This document shows positions 1 to 8,000 of a DNA stretch of 64,000 nt, piece after piece; within the stretch, counting starts at the first letter, position 1; each line of letters starts with the position of its first letter. The stretch is taken from contig NZ_BMRV01000004.1 in the NCBI RefSeq assembly GCF_014648815.1, forward strand, positions 248,001 through 312,000. The letters run 5' to 3'. Source of the stretch: Streptomyces flaveolus (GTDB taxonomy: Bacteria; Actinomycetota; Actinomycetes; Streptomycetales; Streptomycetaceae). Both the position numbers and the translations under genes were made by a program. The notes below the pieces were generated by a model. That model was not told where the DNA came from, ran no database searches, and saw only the letters and a program-made list of their open reading frames with translations.

Positions 1-541
1 ACGAGGAGGGGGATGAAGAGGGTCGGTAGGCGATGCTCATGAACTCTGCGAGCCGGCCGACGTCCTCGATCCGCTGTGGGGACGGACCAACCACGGTGCC
101 GCCAACCCCCGTCACCGGACAGCTGTCCGGTGCGGCACCGTCGTCGTCAACGACCACGAGGTGAGGGTCGACTGCTTCGCCCCGGACCACGGGACCTGCT
201 CGTGGTACCACCACGGGCCGCCGCGCCGTCGGCGGCTCGGCTGACGGCCGCCGCAAGCGCCCCATGAACGTCTCAGGGGCCGAAGCCCCTGAGGGTCCGA
301 ACCCGGCGGCCTCCCTCACGCCGACCGCTTCCGCGGCGTACGCAGAGTGACCGCGATCCCGGCCGCCGCCAGCAGGGTGCCGGCGACGGCGGTGGCGAGG
401 GTGCCGGCGGTCCTTGCCTTCCTGCGCGCGTGACCGACGTCGTCGGCGTACGACCCCCATGCCGAATTCCCTGTCTCTGTGCGCCGGTTGCATGGTCGAC
501 TGGGGCCGACATCGCCACCGCCGGCCTCATCGGAGCCCCTC
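1..541. other. Window edge without a supportable gene
   Basis: No gene can be supported here. On the plus strand the frame from 17 to a TGA at 242-244 is open, GC3-rich and protein-like, but it has no start codon and follows a stop at 14-16, so it may be the remnant of a frameshifted or truncated gene. On the minus strand an open frame ending at 316 encodes a basic peptide with one hydrophobic stretch (around LATAVAGTLLAAAGIAV), but its start would overlap the GNAT gene and no convincing ribosome site is visible. Confidence 0.4.
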
Positions 542-1432
542 TTGTCCTTCCGCATCACTGCCCTCACCGACCCCGAGCGCACCGCGTCCGGCTATCGCCT
601 CGCCTGGCTGGCCGGCGGGGACGGCGGGGATCCCCTCGGCTCCGCCTTCCTGCGGGTGTTCACCCGGGAGGGACAGGAGCACCTGGCCGAACTGCAGGTG
701 AACGTGCACACGGCGGAGCGCCGCCGGGGGGTCGGGGCGCGGCTCGTCGAGGCGGCGGTGGCCGCAGCGCGGGAGGCCGGCCGGAGGGCGGTGGTGGCGC
801 AGGCCGACGCGGGAACACCGGGCGACCACTTCCTCGCCGCACTCGGCTTCCGCAAGGTGCTGACCCTGACGTACGCCCGGCTCGCGCTGGACGCGTGGGA
901 CAGCGGCAGGGCCCGCGAGATCGACGCGATCGTCCAGCGGCCGCACCCCGGCTACCGTCTCGTCTCCTGGCGCGGCACCGTCCCCGAGGAGCTGGCCGAG
1001 ACCTTCGCCGACTCGCGCCGCGCCATGGACGACATGCCCATGGACGACACCGACTACGGAGTCGTGGCCTGGGACGTCGAGCGGGTGCTGGCCGTCGCCA
1101 AGGCCGTCGCCGACCGCGGGGAGCTGCTCACCACGGTGGCGGCCGTCGACGAGTCGGACGGCTCGATCGTCGGTTTCTCCGAACTCGTCGTGCCGGGCGA
1201 CGGCAAGGGCGACGGGCTGCACTACGGCACCGGCGTTCTGCCCGGGCACCGCGGCCACGGCCTCGGCCGCTGGATGAAGGCCGAGTCGATCCGTCTCGCC
1301 CGCGCGGACCACCCCGGACTCGGCGGCCTGGTCACCGACACGGCGGACAGCAACACCCCCATGCGGGGCATCAACGACGCACTGGGGTACGTCCCCACGC
1401 ACCAGGCCCTGGAGTACCAGCTCGACCTGTGA
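542..1432 (+). CDS. Two-domain GNAT family N-acetyltransferase
   Basis: Predicted cytoplasmic acetyl-CoA-dependent N-acetyltransferase of 296 residues with two GNAT modules in tandem. The first acetyl-CoA loop is RRRGVGARL at about residues 60-68; the second is GHRGHGLGRW at about 235-244. Tandem GNAT proteins of this length are common in Streptomyces; in such pairs one module is often structural, and which one is active cannot be told here. The TTG at 542 is chosen because GGAG lies 6 nt upstream and translation from it (MSFRITALTD) starts at the first GNAT strand; an in-frame ATG at 479 would add 21 unconserved-looking residues. The substrate is unknown. The gene appears monocistronic. Confidence 0.85.
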   Translation: MSFRITALTDPERTASGYRLAWLAGGDGGDPLGSAFLRVFTREGQEHLAELQVNVHTAERRRGVGARLVEAAVAAAREAGRRAVVAQADAGTPGDHFLAALGFRKVLTLTYARLALDAWDSGRAREIDAIVQRPHPGYRLVSWRGTVPEELAETFADSRRAMDDMPMDDTDYGVVAWDVERVLAVAKAVADRGELLTTVAAVDESDGSIVGFSELVVPGDGKGDGLHYGTGVLPGHRGHGLGRWMKAESIRLARADHPGLGGLVTDTADSNTPMRGINDALGYVPTHQALEYQLDL

Positions 1433-1565
1433 GGCCGGGTTGTCCCTGAACTCCCCCGGAATTGTCCGTGATCGGTAACGGACGCATCCCGGGGCCCACT
1501 TCCCTCGTCCTGCCAGGTGGACTCGAGATGACCGAGGCGGACAACGGCGGGGAAGCGGGGCGGAC

Positions 1566-2342
1566 ATGGCGCGGCACAGTGGCGGGCGGGGTTGGTACGG
1601 CAAGGTCGCCGGGGCGGCGCTCGGGGTGACGATGCTCGCCGTCGGTGCGTCGGTGTGGACCGCGCAGGCCGACTCCGTGGGGGGTTCGTCGTCGCCGGGG
1701 GCGTCCGCGTCGGCCACGCCGGGCAGTGACGTCGAGCAGGTCGCGGTGACCATCGCGCACGCCTCGGACGCGGGGGCGCGCGGCGTCAACATCACCATCG
1801 ACGACGGTCCCGACCCGGCGTGGACCCCCCAAGTGCTCGACCTTCTGCGGGAGTACGGGGTGAAGGCCACGTTCTGCGTGACGGGCACGCAGGCGCAGGC
1901 CCACCCGGACCTCGTGAAGGACGTGGTCGCGGCGGGGCACCGGCTGTGCAACCACTCGGTCTCGCACGACACCGCCATGGACAAGAAGTCCGAGGCCTAC
2001 CAGTCGAAGGAGATCCTCGACGCCGAGCGCATGATCATCGAGGCGTCCGGGGGCGTACGGCCGATGTACTACCGGGCCCCGGGCGGCGCCTTCACCCCCT
2101 ACAGCCGCAAGCTGGCCGCCTCCCACGGCATGCGCCCGCTGGGCTGGAACGTGGACACCAAGGACTTCGAGCGGCCCGGCACGGACGCCATCGTCGCCAC
2201 CGTGGAGCGGGAGCTGCCCAACGGGCCGACGCTCCTCTTCCACGACGCGGGAGGCGACCGCTCCCAGACAGTCGAAGCCCTGCGCCGCGTCCTCCCCTGG
2301 CTCGAGGAGCAGGGCTACTCCTTCGGCTTCCCGGTCCGCTGA
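1566..2342 (+). CDS. Secreted polysaccharide deacetylase (NodB domain)
   Basis: 258-residue carbohydrate esterase family 4 protein. An N-terminal hydrophobic segment (about residues 14-34) should export or anchor it, followed by a Ser/Ala/Gly linker and a NodB fold. The family motifs are present: TIDDGPD at 77-83 with the catalytic and metal-binding Asp pair, metal-binding H130 and H134 (HSVSH), RAPGG at 170-174, W194/D197 and the LLFHD motif at 223-227. The metal site is complete, so it should be active. Family members remove N- or O-acetyl groups from chitin, peptidoglycan or xylan; the exact polymer cannot be read from the sequence. It stands alone. Confidence 0.92.
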   Translation: MARHSGGRGWYGKVAGAALGVTMLAVGASVWTAQADSVGGSSSPGASASATPGSDVEQVAVTIAHASDAGARGVNITIDDGPDPAWTPQVLDLLREYGVKATFCVTGTQAQAHPDLVKDVVAAGHRLCNHSVSHDTAMDKKSEAYQSKEILDAERMIIEASGGVRPMYYRAPGGAFTPYSRKLAASHGMRPLGWNVDTKDFERPGTDAIVATVERELPNGPTLLFHDAGGDRSQTVEALRRVLPWLEEQGYSFGFPVR

Positions 2343-2515
2343 GCCCACGGCCGTCGGCCACACGCGGGGCACCGAGGAGACAGCGGGACCGAGCACCCTC
2401 GGGCGGCGCCACGCGGCGTCCGGGAGGGCGCGGAAAAAACGACCCGTCGGCCCGGAACCGCCACGCACCAGGCAGACTCTGAGGTGTAGTTCCGTTGACG
2501 GAGGAGGACTCGCGC

Positions 2516-3100
2516 ATGATCACGCTCACCAAGGAAGACGGCCCGGCGGACCTGGACGGAGTGACCCATCTGTCCATCGGCGTCTCCTGGGACCCGACCG
2601 CCGGAAGCAGCGGCGGAGTGATGGGCAAGCTGCGCCGCAAGAGCGGTACCGACCTGGACCTGATCGCCGTCGCCATGCAGGGCGGGGACCCGGTGCGGCT
2701 CGCCGGGATCGACTCGCTCGACCCGATGGGGAACGGGTCGCTGCTCCACAGCGGCGACAACCAGACGGGTCACGGGGAGGGTGACGACGAGACGGTGACC
2801 GTCGAGTTCGCGCGGCTCCCGCCCGTGATCACGTCCATCGTGTTCATCGCCGCCGCCTACAAGAAGGGCAGTTCCTTCCAGAAGGCCCGCAACGTCAGCT
2901 TCAAGGTCTACGACGCGACCGGCGGCAGCACGCAGCAGGTCGCCGACATCTGGCCCAGCCTGCTCAGCCAGGACAACGGCTGCGCCGTGGCCAAGGCCGT
3001 GCGGGTCGGCGGTACGTGGAAGCTGGAAGTGATCAACGAGACGGGGAAGATCAAGCAGGGGGACGAGCACGCTCTGATGCGTTTCGCCGTCAGCAAGTAA
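2516..3100 (+). CDS. terD: TerD family protein (tellurium-resistance type)
   Basis: 194-residue TerD-domain protein. The two calcium-binding segments typical of the family are visible: GTDLDLIA at about 44-51 and the GDNQTGHGEGDDE block at about 80-92. GGAGG at 2502-2506 lies 9 nt before the ATG at 2516, which fixes the start. TerD paralogues in Streptomyces are numerous and tied to calcium-dependent stress and development rather than proven tellurite resistance. The N-terminal half is divergent from the commonest TerD (GVSWDPTAGSSGGVMGKLRRK instead of a GVGWDVRTTTG-like start), so it is a distinct paralogue. A broken paralogue lies immediately downstream. Confidence 0.9.
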   Translation: MITLTKEDGPADLDGVTHLSIGVSWDPTAGSSGGVMGKLRRKSGTDLDLIAVAMQGGDPVRLAGIDSLDPMGNGSLLHSGDNQTGHGEGDDETVTVEFARLPPVITSIVFIAAAYKKGSSFQKARNVSFKVYDATGGSTQQVADIWPSLLSQDNGCAVAKAVRVGGTWKLEVINETGKIKQGDEHALMRFAVSK

Positions 3101-3286
3101 CGCCGGAGCGGCGGATCGACGGCACGGCAGCCGTTGCCCGGGGGCGGGGTCGGGGTGCGGGGGGTCGGGGTGCGGGCTTGCGGAGAGCCTTCGTGCCGAT
3201 GGCCGTTTTCCGCCTCCGCCCGTCCGCCCGTTCCCCGGGGGACCGGCCGATCGGCGACCTGATACCGGCCGGGCAGGCGTGCCGCC

Positions 3287-3390
3287 TCAGTCTTCTTCCG
3301 CGGCGCCCGCGTCGCCGAGCAGGTCGCGCAGCAGCCGTTCGCCGGCCGGGTCGAGGCCGGTCACGAAGCTCGCCAGCACCGCGCCGCGGC
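3287..3390 (-). pseudogene. Possible 3' fragment of a MarR-like regulator
   Basis: Reading the minus strand to the TGA at 3289-3287, the last ~33 codons encode a helical segment ([18 protein letters not shown] then RLLRDLLGD) that resembles the C-terminal dimerisation helix of MarR-type regulators. Upstream of about 3390 the same frame is simply antisense to a terD remnant, so the gene has lost everything before this helix. The family assignment rests on general character only. Confidence 0.35.
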
Positions 3391-3722
3391 GGTCGAGCAC
3401 ACCGGCGACAACCTCACCGGCGAGGGCGAGGGTGACGACGAGACCGTCAAGGTGAACCTCGCCGCCGTCCCCGCGGACATCGAGCGAATCGTCTTCCCGG
3501 TCTCCATCCACGACGCGGCCAATCGCCGCCAGCCGGGTCGTCAACCAGGCGGGCAACCAGGAACTCGCCCGCTACGACCTCTCCGAGGACGCCGCCACCG
3601 AGACCGCGATGGTCTTCGGCGCGCTCTACCGCCACGGCACCGGGTGGAAGTTCCGCGCCGTCGGCCAGGTCTACGCCTCCGGACTGGCCGGCATCGCCGC
3701 CGGCCTCGGCGTCAACGTCTGA
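3391..3722 (+). pseudogene. terD: Broken second terD (5' part deleted, internal frameshift)
   Basis: Remnant of a canonical TerD gene. From 3392 one frame reads [17 protein letters not shown] followed by the conserved [19 protein letters not shown] block. At about 3525 the homology jumps to another frame ([19 protein letters not shown]... ending [13 protein letters not shown] at a TGA at 3720-3722). The segment normally encoding GQVRNAFI-like residues is missing at the jump, so a small out-of-frame deletion separates the halves. The first ~75 codons are absent and unrelated DNA abuts at about 3390. It cannot give a full TerD; the intact paralogue is just upstream. Confidence 0.85.
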
Positions 3723-3805
3723 CGCCGGATCCCGCTCCCGGCCGGACTGCACTCGGATCGAACGGGCATGCGTAAGGGCGAGATAAAACCACCCGAGGGG
3801 CACAC

Positions 3806-4069
3806 ATGGAGATTTCAGGCATCATCAGCGCCGTCGTGATCGGCATCGTCATCGGTGTCCTCGGCCGGCTCGTCGTCCCCGGACGTCAGCGCATCGGCAT
3901 CCTGTGGACCATCGCGGTCGGCATCGTGGCCGCCCTCATCGGATCGGCCCTCGCCGCCGCGTTCGGCGTCGCCGACACCAACGGCGTCGACTGGGTCGAG
4001 TGGCTCATACAGATCGCCCTCGCGGCGCTCGGTGTGGTCGCCCTCGACCGGGCCAAGGCCCGCCACTGA
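3806..4069 (+). CDS. GlsB/YeaQ/YmgE family membrane protein
   Basis: 87-residue protein made of three hydrophobic helices (about 5-23, 31-52 and 64-80) with a short basic tail, the size and pattern of the transglycosylase-associated (GlsB/YeaQ/YmgE) family. The GRLVVPGRQ turn after helix 1 fits the family's conserved loop. These small inner-membrane proteins are linked to general stress responses, but their biochemical role is not established. The ATG follows a GAGGGG-type ribosome site in the stretch 3793-3800. Adjacent terD genes are also stress-associated. Confidence 0.85.
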   Translation: MEISGIISAVVIGIVIGVLGRLVVPGRQRIGILWTIAVGIVAALIGSALAAAFGVADTNGVDWVEWLIQIALAALGVVALDRAKARH

Positions 4070-4340
4070 CGGGCGCCGACCCCCTCGCGGCCGGTGTGCT
4101 CCTTGTCTCGGCAGGGGGTGGCGGCGGCGTTCGCGGCGTCTCCCCTGCCGAGACGCGCACGGGCGCGCCGGAAAGCCGTCGGCGGAGGTCACGGCGCCGC
4201 GAGGGGTGCGGCCGCAGGCGGACCCTGCTGTCGGAGCAGGGCAATATCTGTGGCCATGAGAGGAGAATTCGGCGTCACGCGCCGGGAATATTCCCCTCAC
4301 GGCCGCCGGAGGCGGGATTATTCCACGCGTCCGGGCGATC
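4070..4340. other. Gene-free interval with a hairpin
   Basis: About 270 nt without a convincing gene. Small open frames exist in several phases but none has family character or a good ribosome site. A 13-bp hairpin at 4105-4154 is the only clear structure before the csp promoter. Confidence 0.5.
4105..4154 (+). terminator. Hairpin downstream of the GlsB-like gene
   Basis: GTCTCGGCAGGGG (4105-4117) pairs perfectly with CCCCTGCCGAGAC (4142-4154): 13 bp with a 24-nt loop, 36 nt after the stop codon. No T-run follows, as is usual for Streptomyces terminators. Confidence 0.6.
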
Positions 4341-4349
4341 ACGGCGTGC

Positions 4350-4355
4350 TAGTGT
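4350..4355 (+). promoter_or_regulatory. Putative -10 box of csp1
   Basis: TAGTGT at 4350-4355 is preceded by CGTGC. The same context (CGTGCTAGGCT) occurs at the equivalent position before csp2 (18493-18498, minus strand), which supports a shared promoter and a start of transcription near 4361. Confidence 0.55.
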
Positions 4356-4360
4356 CGATG

Positions 4361-4466
4361 GAAGTTGCAGTAGTGGTTGCCTGAAGGTTTTTCCGACGGG
4401 GTGATCATCGCGGCGACCGGAGCTCGCACAGGGCGGGCTCCGAGCACCGTTCCGAAGGAGATTCAA
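4361..4466 (+). promoter_or_regulatory. Conserved structured 5' leader of csp1
   Basis: The ~105-nt leader shares blocks with the leader of csp2: GTTGCAGT(A/T)GTGGTTGCC near the 5' end, TTTTCCG, then GGTGATCATCGC. Just before the ribosome site a hairpin forms from GGAGCTCGC (4419-4427) and GCGGGCTCC (4433-4441); csp2 has a different sequence that folds the same way. Conservation of the leader outside the coding region suggests a cold-responsive RNA element, by analogy with cspA leaders in other bacteria. The ribosome site is AAGGAG at 4455-4460. Confidence 0.6.
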
Positions 4467-4670
4467 ATGGCTACCGGTACCGTGAAGTGGTTCAACTCCG
4501 AAAAGGGCTTCGGCTTCATCGAGCAGGACGGCGGCGGCCCCGACGTTTTCGCCCACTACTCGAACATCGCCACCCAGGGCTTCCGCGAGCTGCAGGAAGG
4601 CCAGAAGGTGTCGTTCGACGTGGCGCAGGGCCAGAAGGGCCCGACGGCCGAGAACATCGTTCCCGCCTGA
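4467..4670 (+). CDS. Cold-shock protein (CspA family), copy 1
   Basis: 67-residue single-domain cold-shock protein, a nucleic-acid chaperone that binds single-stranded RNA and DNA. RNP1 (KGFGFI, 13-18) and RNP2 (VFAHY, 27-31) are intact, and the length is exactly that of the family. The ATG at 4467 follows AAGGAG by 6 nt. A second copy about 14 kb away (18170-18373) differs at roughly nine residues. A long conserved leader precedes it and a strong hairpin terminator follows, so it is transcribed alone. The next gene, a DEAD-box helicase, is a usual functional partner in cold adaptation. Confidence 0.97.
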   Translation: MATGTVKWFNSEKGFGFIEQDGGGPDVFAHYSNIATQGFRELQEGQKVSFDVAQGQKGPTAENIVPA

Positions 4671-4688
4671 CGCTCACGCACACTTCGC

Positions 4689-4726
4689 AGCTGGGGCCCG
4701 CACCTCAAGGGGTGCGGGCCCCAGCT
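4689..4726 (+). terminator. Perfect hairpin terminator of csp1
   Basis: 16-bp perfect stem (4689-4704 with 4711-4726) and a 6-nt loop, 18 nt after the csp1 stop. The core GGGCCCGCACC / GGTGCGGGCCC is identical to the core of the csp2 terminator at 18117-18156. Confidence 0.9.
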
Positions 4727-4914
4727 CGCCGCGTTTCAGGGCGCGATTCCGAATTCGCTCGGCTCTCTCAGCACCTGAATTCCGCAATCAGCTCCATTTT
4801 CTTCATTCCCCCGATTCACCCGATTCTCTCGGTCCGCACGGCTCACCTCGCCGAAGTCGACCGAGGCCGGCTCGTTCTTGCGATTCCCTGCGCTGCTCCT
4901 ACGCTGCGGGACTC

Positions 4915-4937
4915 CCTTGATACGTGCCGTATCAAGG
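4915..4937 (+). promoter_or_regulatory. Hairpin overlapping the helicase ribosome site
   Basis: CCTTGATAC (4915-4923) and GTATCAAGG (4929-4937) form a perfect 9-bp stem with a 5-nt loop. The 3' arm overlaps the start of the ribosome site (AAGGAAGG, 4934-4941) of the DEAD-box helicase gene. It may control translation (temperature or autoregulation) or be a protein operator. Confidence 0.6.
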
Positions 4938-4947
4938 AAGGTTCCGC

Positions 4948-6567
4948 ATGAACCGCACACGTACGAACAGCCGCTTCTCCCGCACCCGCAGCGGAGCCCC
5001 GAGCTCCGGCAAGGGCGGCGGCCGGTTCTCCGAAGGCTCCGGACGGTCCGGCGGTCCGCGCCGCTCCCAGGGCTCCGGGCGCCGCCCGGCCGCTCCCCAG
5101 GGCGAGTTCGCGCTGCCGAAGACGATCACTCCGGCGCTGCCCGCCGTGGAGGCGTTCGCCGACCTGGCCATGCCGCCGGCCCTGCTGGCCGCGCTCGGCC
5201 GCGAGGGCGTGACCGAGCCGTTCCCGATCCAGGCGGCGACCCTGCCCAACTCGCTGGCCGGCCGTGACGTGCTCGGCCGCGGCCGTACCGGTTCGGGCAA
5301 GACCCTGGCCTTCGGCCTCGCCCTGCTGGCCCGTACGGCGGGACGCCGTGCCGAGCCGCGTCAGCCGCTCGCGCTCGTCCTCGTCCCCACCCGCGAGCTC
5401 GCCCAGCAGGTCACCGACGCGCTCACCCCGTACTCCCGCGCCGTGGGACTGCGGTCGGCCACCGTCGTCGGCGGCATGTCGATCGGCAAGCAGGCCGGCG
5501 CCCTGCGTGCGGGGGCCGAGGTCCTCGTCGCGACACCCGGACGTCTCAAGGACCTCATCGACCGCGGCGACTGCCGACTGGACGACGTGGAGATCACCGT
5601 CCTCGACGAGGCCGACCAGATGACCGACATGGGCTTCATGCCCCAGGTCACCGCCCTGCTCGACCAGGTACGCCCCGACGGGCAGCGGCTGCTCTTCTCG
5701 GCCACCCTCGACCGCAACGTCGACCGGCTGGTGAAGCGCTACCTGACGGACCCCGTGGTCCACTCCGTCGACCCGTCGGCCGGTGCCGTCACCACGATGG
5801 AGCACCACGTGCTGCACGTGCACGACACGGACAAGCACCGCACCACCACCGAGATCGCGGCGCGGGACGGCCGGGTCATCATGTTCCTGGACACCAAGCA
5901 CGCCGTGGACCGGCTGGTGAAGCACCTGCTGAACAGCGGCGTCCGCGCGGCCGGCCTGCACGGCGGCAAGTCCCAGCCGCAGCGCACGCGGACCCTCGCC
6001 CAGTTCAAGGACGGACACGTCACGGCGCTGGTGGCGACCAACGTCGCGGCCCGCGGCATCCACGTCGACAACCTCGACCTGGTCGTCAACGTGGACCCGC
6101 CCACCGACCACAAGGACTACCTGCACCGCGGCGGCCGTACGGCCCGCGCGGGCGAGTCCGGCAGCGTCGTCACGCTGGTCACCCCCGACCAGCGGCGTGA
6201 CATCAGCCGGCTGATGGCCTCGGCCGGCATCACCCCGCAGATCACCCCGGTCCGCTCGGGTGAGGCGGAGCTGACCCGCATCACCGGCGCGCAGGCGCCG
6301 TCCGGTGTCCCCGTCGTCATCGCCGCGCCGGTCGTGGAGCGTCCCCGACGTGCCGCGTCCGGGGGTGCCTCGTCCCGTGGCCGCCGTGGTCGCGGCGGCG
6401 CCGCGGGCCGCACCGCGCAGGGCGGCGGCACCGGCCAGGGGCGTTCGGGACAGGCGCGTTCCGCACAGGGCAGGTCCGTGCAGGGTGGCTCCGCCCAGGG
6501 GCGGCCCACCGGGGAGGCTCCCCGGCGCAGGCCGCGCCGGCAGTCCACCGGCGACTCGGCGGCCTAG
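4948..6567 (+). CDS. DEAD-box ATP-dependent RNA helicase
   Basis: 539-residue RNA helicase. A ~50-residue basic Gly/Ser/Arg-rich N-terminal tail precedes the RecA core: Q-motif region with FPIQAATLP at 92-100, Walker A GRTGSGKT at 112-119, PTRELAQQ at 147-154, TPGRL at 196-200, DEAD at 220-223, SAT at 251-253 and the HRGGRTAR motif VI in the second lobe. The last ~100 residues are a Gly/Arg/Gln-rich tail with repeated QGRS-type units, suited to non-specific RNA binding. ATG 4948 is chosen for the ribosome site at 4934-4941; an in-frame upstream GTG at 4924 lies inside the hairpin. It unwinds structured RNA, probably in cold adaptation or ribosome assembly. Confidence 0.95.
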   Translation: MNRTRTNSRFSRTRSGAPSSGKGGGRFSEGSGRSGGPRRSQGSGRRPAAPQGEFALPKTITPALPAVEAFADLAMPPALLAALGREGVTEPFPIQAATLPNSLAGRDVLGRGRTGSGKTLAFGLALLARTAGRRAEPRQPLALVLVPTRELAQQVTDALTPYSRAVGLRSATVVGGMSIGKQAGALRAGAEVLVATPGRLKDLIDRGDCRLDDVEITVLDEADQMTDMGFMPQVTALLDQVRPDGQRLLFSATLDRNVDRLVKRYLTDPVVHSVDPSAGAVTTMEHHVLHVHDTDKHRTTTEIAARDGRVIMFLDTKHAVDRLVKHLLNSGVRAAGLHGGKSQPQRTRTLAQFKDGHVTALVATNVAARGIHVDNLDLVVNVDPPTDHKDYLHRGGRTARAGESGSVVTLVTPDQRRDISRLMASAGITPQITPVRSGEAELTRITGAQAPSGVPVVIAAPVVERPRRAASGGASSRGRRGRGGAAGRTAQGGGTGQGRSGQARSAQGRSVQGGSAQGRPTGEAPRRRPRRQSTGDSAA

Positions 6568-6700
6568 GCCGGCGCCTCGGCGGGGCTCCACCGAGGCCCC
6601 GTCGCCCGGGGCCCCTCCGCTGGGGCCCCTCACCCGGCCGAACGGCCATCACGAACGGCAAGCTCCTCGGAGTCCCCCTCCCTTCCCCCTGTGAGGCATC

Positions 6701-7021
6701 ATGCGCTGCGTCATCGCCCGGTACCCGTTCGACCTGACCAAGGACGGGGTGCTCAGCTCGATGAAGGGCATCACGCCCGAGCCCATCACGGGTGAGTCCG
6801 TGACCATCGGCCGACGCCGTTACCCCGTCAAGCAGGTGGGCGCGGTCATCACCCGCCAGGACCGCCGCGACTTCACCGGCGGCGAGGTCACCCGGGCCAT
6901 GGCCCGGCTCGGCTTCACCTGCCACCCCGACCCCGAGGCCGCACCCGCGCCGGAGCCCGCCGCCTCACCGGTGCAGACCGCGTCGGCGCTGCTCGGCGGC
7001 ACCACGCCGCTGGACGGCTGA
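6701..7021 (+). CDS. Conserved small protein next to RNA helicase (SCO5918-like)
   Basis: 106-residue protein of unknown function. Residues 1-75 form a compact, well-conserved-looking unit (MRCVIARYPFDLTK, GVLSSMKGI, TIGRRRYPVKQVG, RRDFTGGEVTRAM); the tail is Pro/Ala-rich and probably disordered. I recall similar proteins in Streptomyces encoded beside DEAD-box helicases (SCO5918-type), and the same adjacency here (133 nt downstream of the helicase) suggests a role in RNA metabolism. No signal peptide or membrane segment is present. Function is inferred from context only. Confidence 0.75.
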   Translation: MRCVIARYPFDLTKDGVLSSMKGITPEPITGESVTIGRRRYPVKQVGAVITRQDRRDFTGGEVTRAMARLGFTCHPDPEAAPAPEPAASPVQTASALLGGTTPLDG

Positions 7022-7060
7022 GGCCGCGTCGGAAACGCGGGACGGACGAGGGCCCCGGCG

Positions 7061-7423
7061 TCAGCCGGCGGCGGCCAGACCGCTCGCCCGGCCCTCGTCG
7101 TCCCACCGGACCTCCAGGATCCGCTCGACGGCGTCCCGGTCGACCGGACCGAACACGTGCGGGAACAGGGTGCCTTCGGCCACCCCGGGCGGCGGAGCGG
7201 GGGCTGCCGCCTCCCACACGCACGGCGCGGTGAGCCGCTTCTCGTCGACGACCAGGGCGAGCAGGGGCCGCGGAGCGGTGCGGTAGAAGGCGTCGGCGAC
7301 GGCGAGGGTCGTCCCCTCGTCCGGTGAGCAGTGGACGAACCCGTCCTCGACGAGGGACGCGGGCGCGTACGGCCGGCCGGGGTCGGCTTCCCAGTCGGCG
7401 AGCGGTACGACGTGATAGATCAT
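7061..7423 (-). CDS. DUF952 domain protein
   Basis: 120-residue cytoplasmic protein matching the DUF952 pattern: IYHVVPLADWE at the N-terminus, the GFVHCSPDE block at about 29-37, LALVVDEKRL at 55-64 and FPHVFGPVDRDAVERI near the end. The conserved His and Cys/Asp residues suggest a small enzyme or binding fold related to ADP-ribosyltransferase-like proteins, but no activity is established. The ATG at 7423 starts directly at the conserved IYH motif. It lies downstream of the sigma-factor unit on the same strand, 34 nt after it, and could be co-transcribed. Confidence 0.85.
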   Translation of the reverse strand: MIYHVVPLADWEADPGRPYAPASLVEDGFVHCSPDEGTTLAVADAFYRTAPRPLLALVVDEKRLTAPCVWEAAAPAPPPGVAEGTLFPHVFGPVDRDAVERILEVRWDDEGRASGLAAAG

Positions 7424-7457
7424 CGTCCGATTGTCCCAGCGGCCCGCCCGCGCGCCC

Positions 7458-8000
7458 TCACTCCGAGGGCGTCGCCGCGGTGCTCGGACGAGCCGTCGGC
7501 CCGGCTCCGGGCGGGGCCGAGGTCGCCGGTGACGGCGGGTCGCCGGCCGACGGCGTGCTCGGAGCGGCGGAGGATGTGACGGGGACGGACGTACTGGGGA
7601 CCGCCTCCCGCTCGTCCGGCCCCTGGGACGGGGCGACGGACGGCGCGGGCTCGGACGGCGACGGAGCGGGCGCGGACGGCGACCGAGTGGGCTCGGACGG
7701 CAAGGGCGAGGGGACGGCCGGGGGCGGGGCCAGCGGAACGGCCGGGGGGGCCGGCGGGCCGGTGTTCGTCCACGGGACCGGCAGCGCGAGCAGGGCGACA
7801 GCGGCCGCGCAGGTCACGGCGGCCCCGGCGGCCGCGCGCAGCAGGCGGCGCCGGGACGCCGCCCGGCGGATCGCCTCGTAGCGGCCCGGCGGCGGGCCCA
7901 GGAAGTCCGCCCCCGGGCGAAGGACGACCAGCAGCGGGTCGTGCGGGTCGTCGTACGCCGCCTCCGGGCCGTCCGGATCGTCCTCAAAGCGTGTGGTCAA
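7458..8000 (-). CDS. Single-pass membrane protein co-encoded with ECF sigma factor
   Basis: 180-residue protein: an acidic N-terminal cytoplasmic part (1-50), a basic patch (AIRRAASRRRLLRAA), one membrane helix (about 58-76) and a long Pro/Ser/Thr-rich outer tail. It overlaps the 3' end of the sigma-factor gene by 17 nt, so the two are translationally coupled. The position and topology fit an anti-sigma or signal-relay partner, but no zinc-binding (HxxxCxxC) anti-sigma motif is visible. It could equally be a surface protein of the sortase unit. Role inferred from context. Confidence 0.75.
   Translation of the reverse strand: MTTRFEDDPDGPEAAYDDPHDPLLVVLRPGADFLGPPPGRYEAIRRAASRRRLLRAAAGAAVTCAAAVALLALPVPWTNTGPPAPPAVPLAPPPAVPSPLPSEPTRSPSAPAPSPSEPAPSVAPSQGPDEREAVPSTSVPVTSSAAPSTPSAGDPPSPATSAPPGAGPTARPSTAATPSE

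Noticed and set aside
316-582. 88-codon minus-strand frame with one hydrophobic stretch
   Set aside because: Overlaps the GNAT start, has no ribosome site and no recognisable family.
4843-6633. 596-codon minus-strand frame opposite the DEAD-box helicase
   Set aside because: It mirrors the helicase gene, has no family character, and the high GC3 of the sense gene keeps the antisense frame open.
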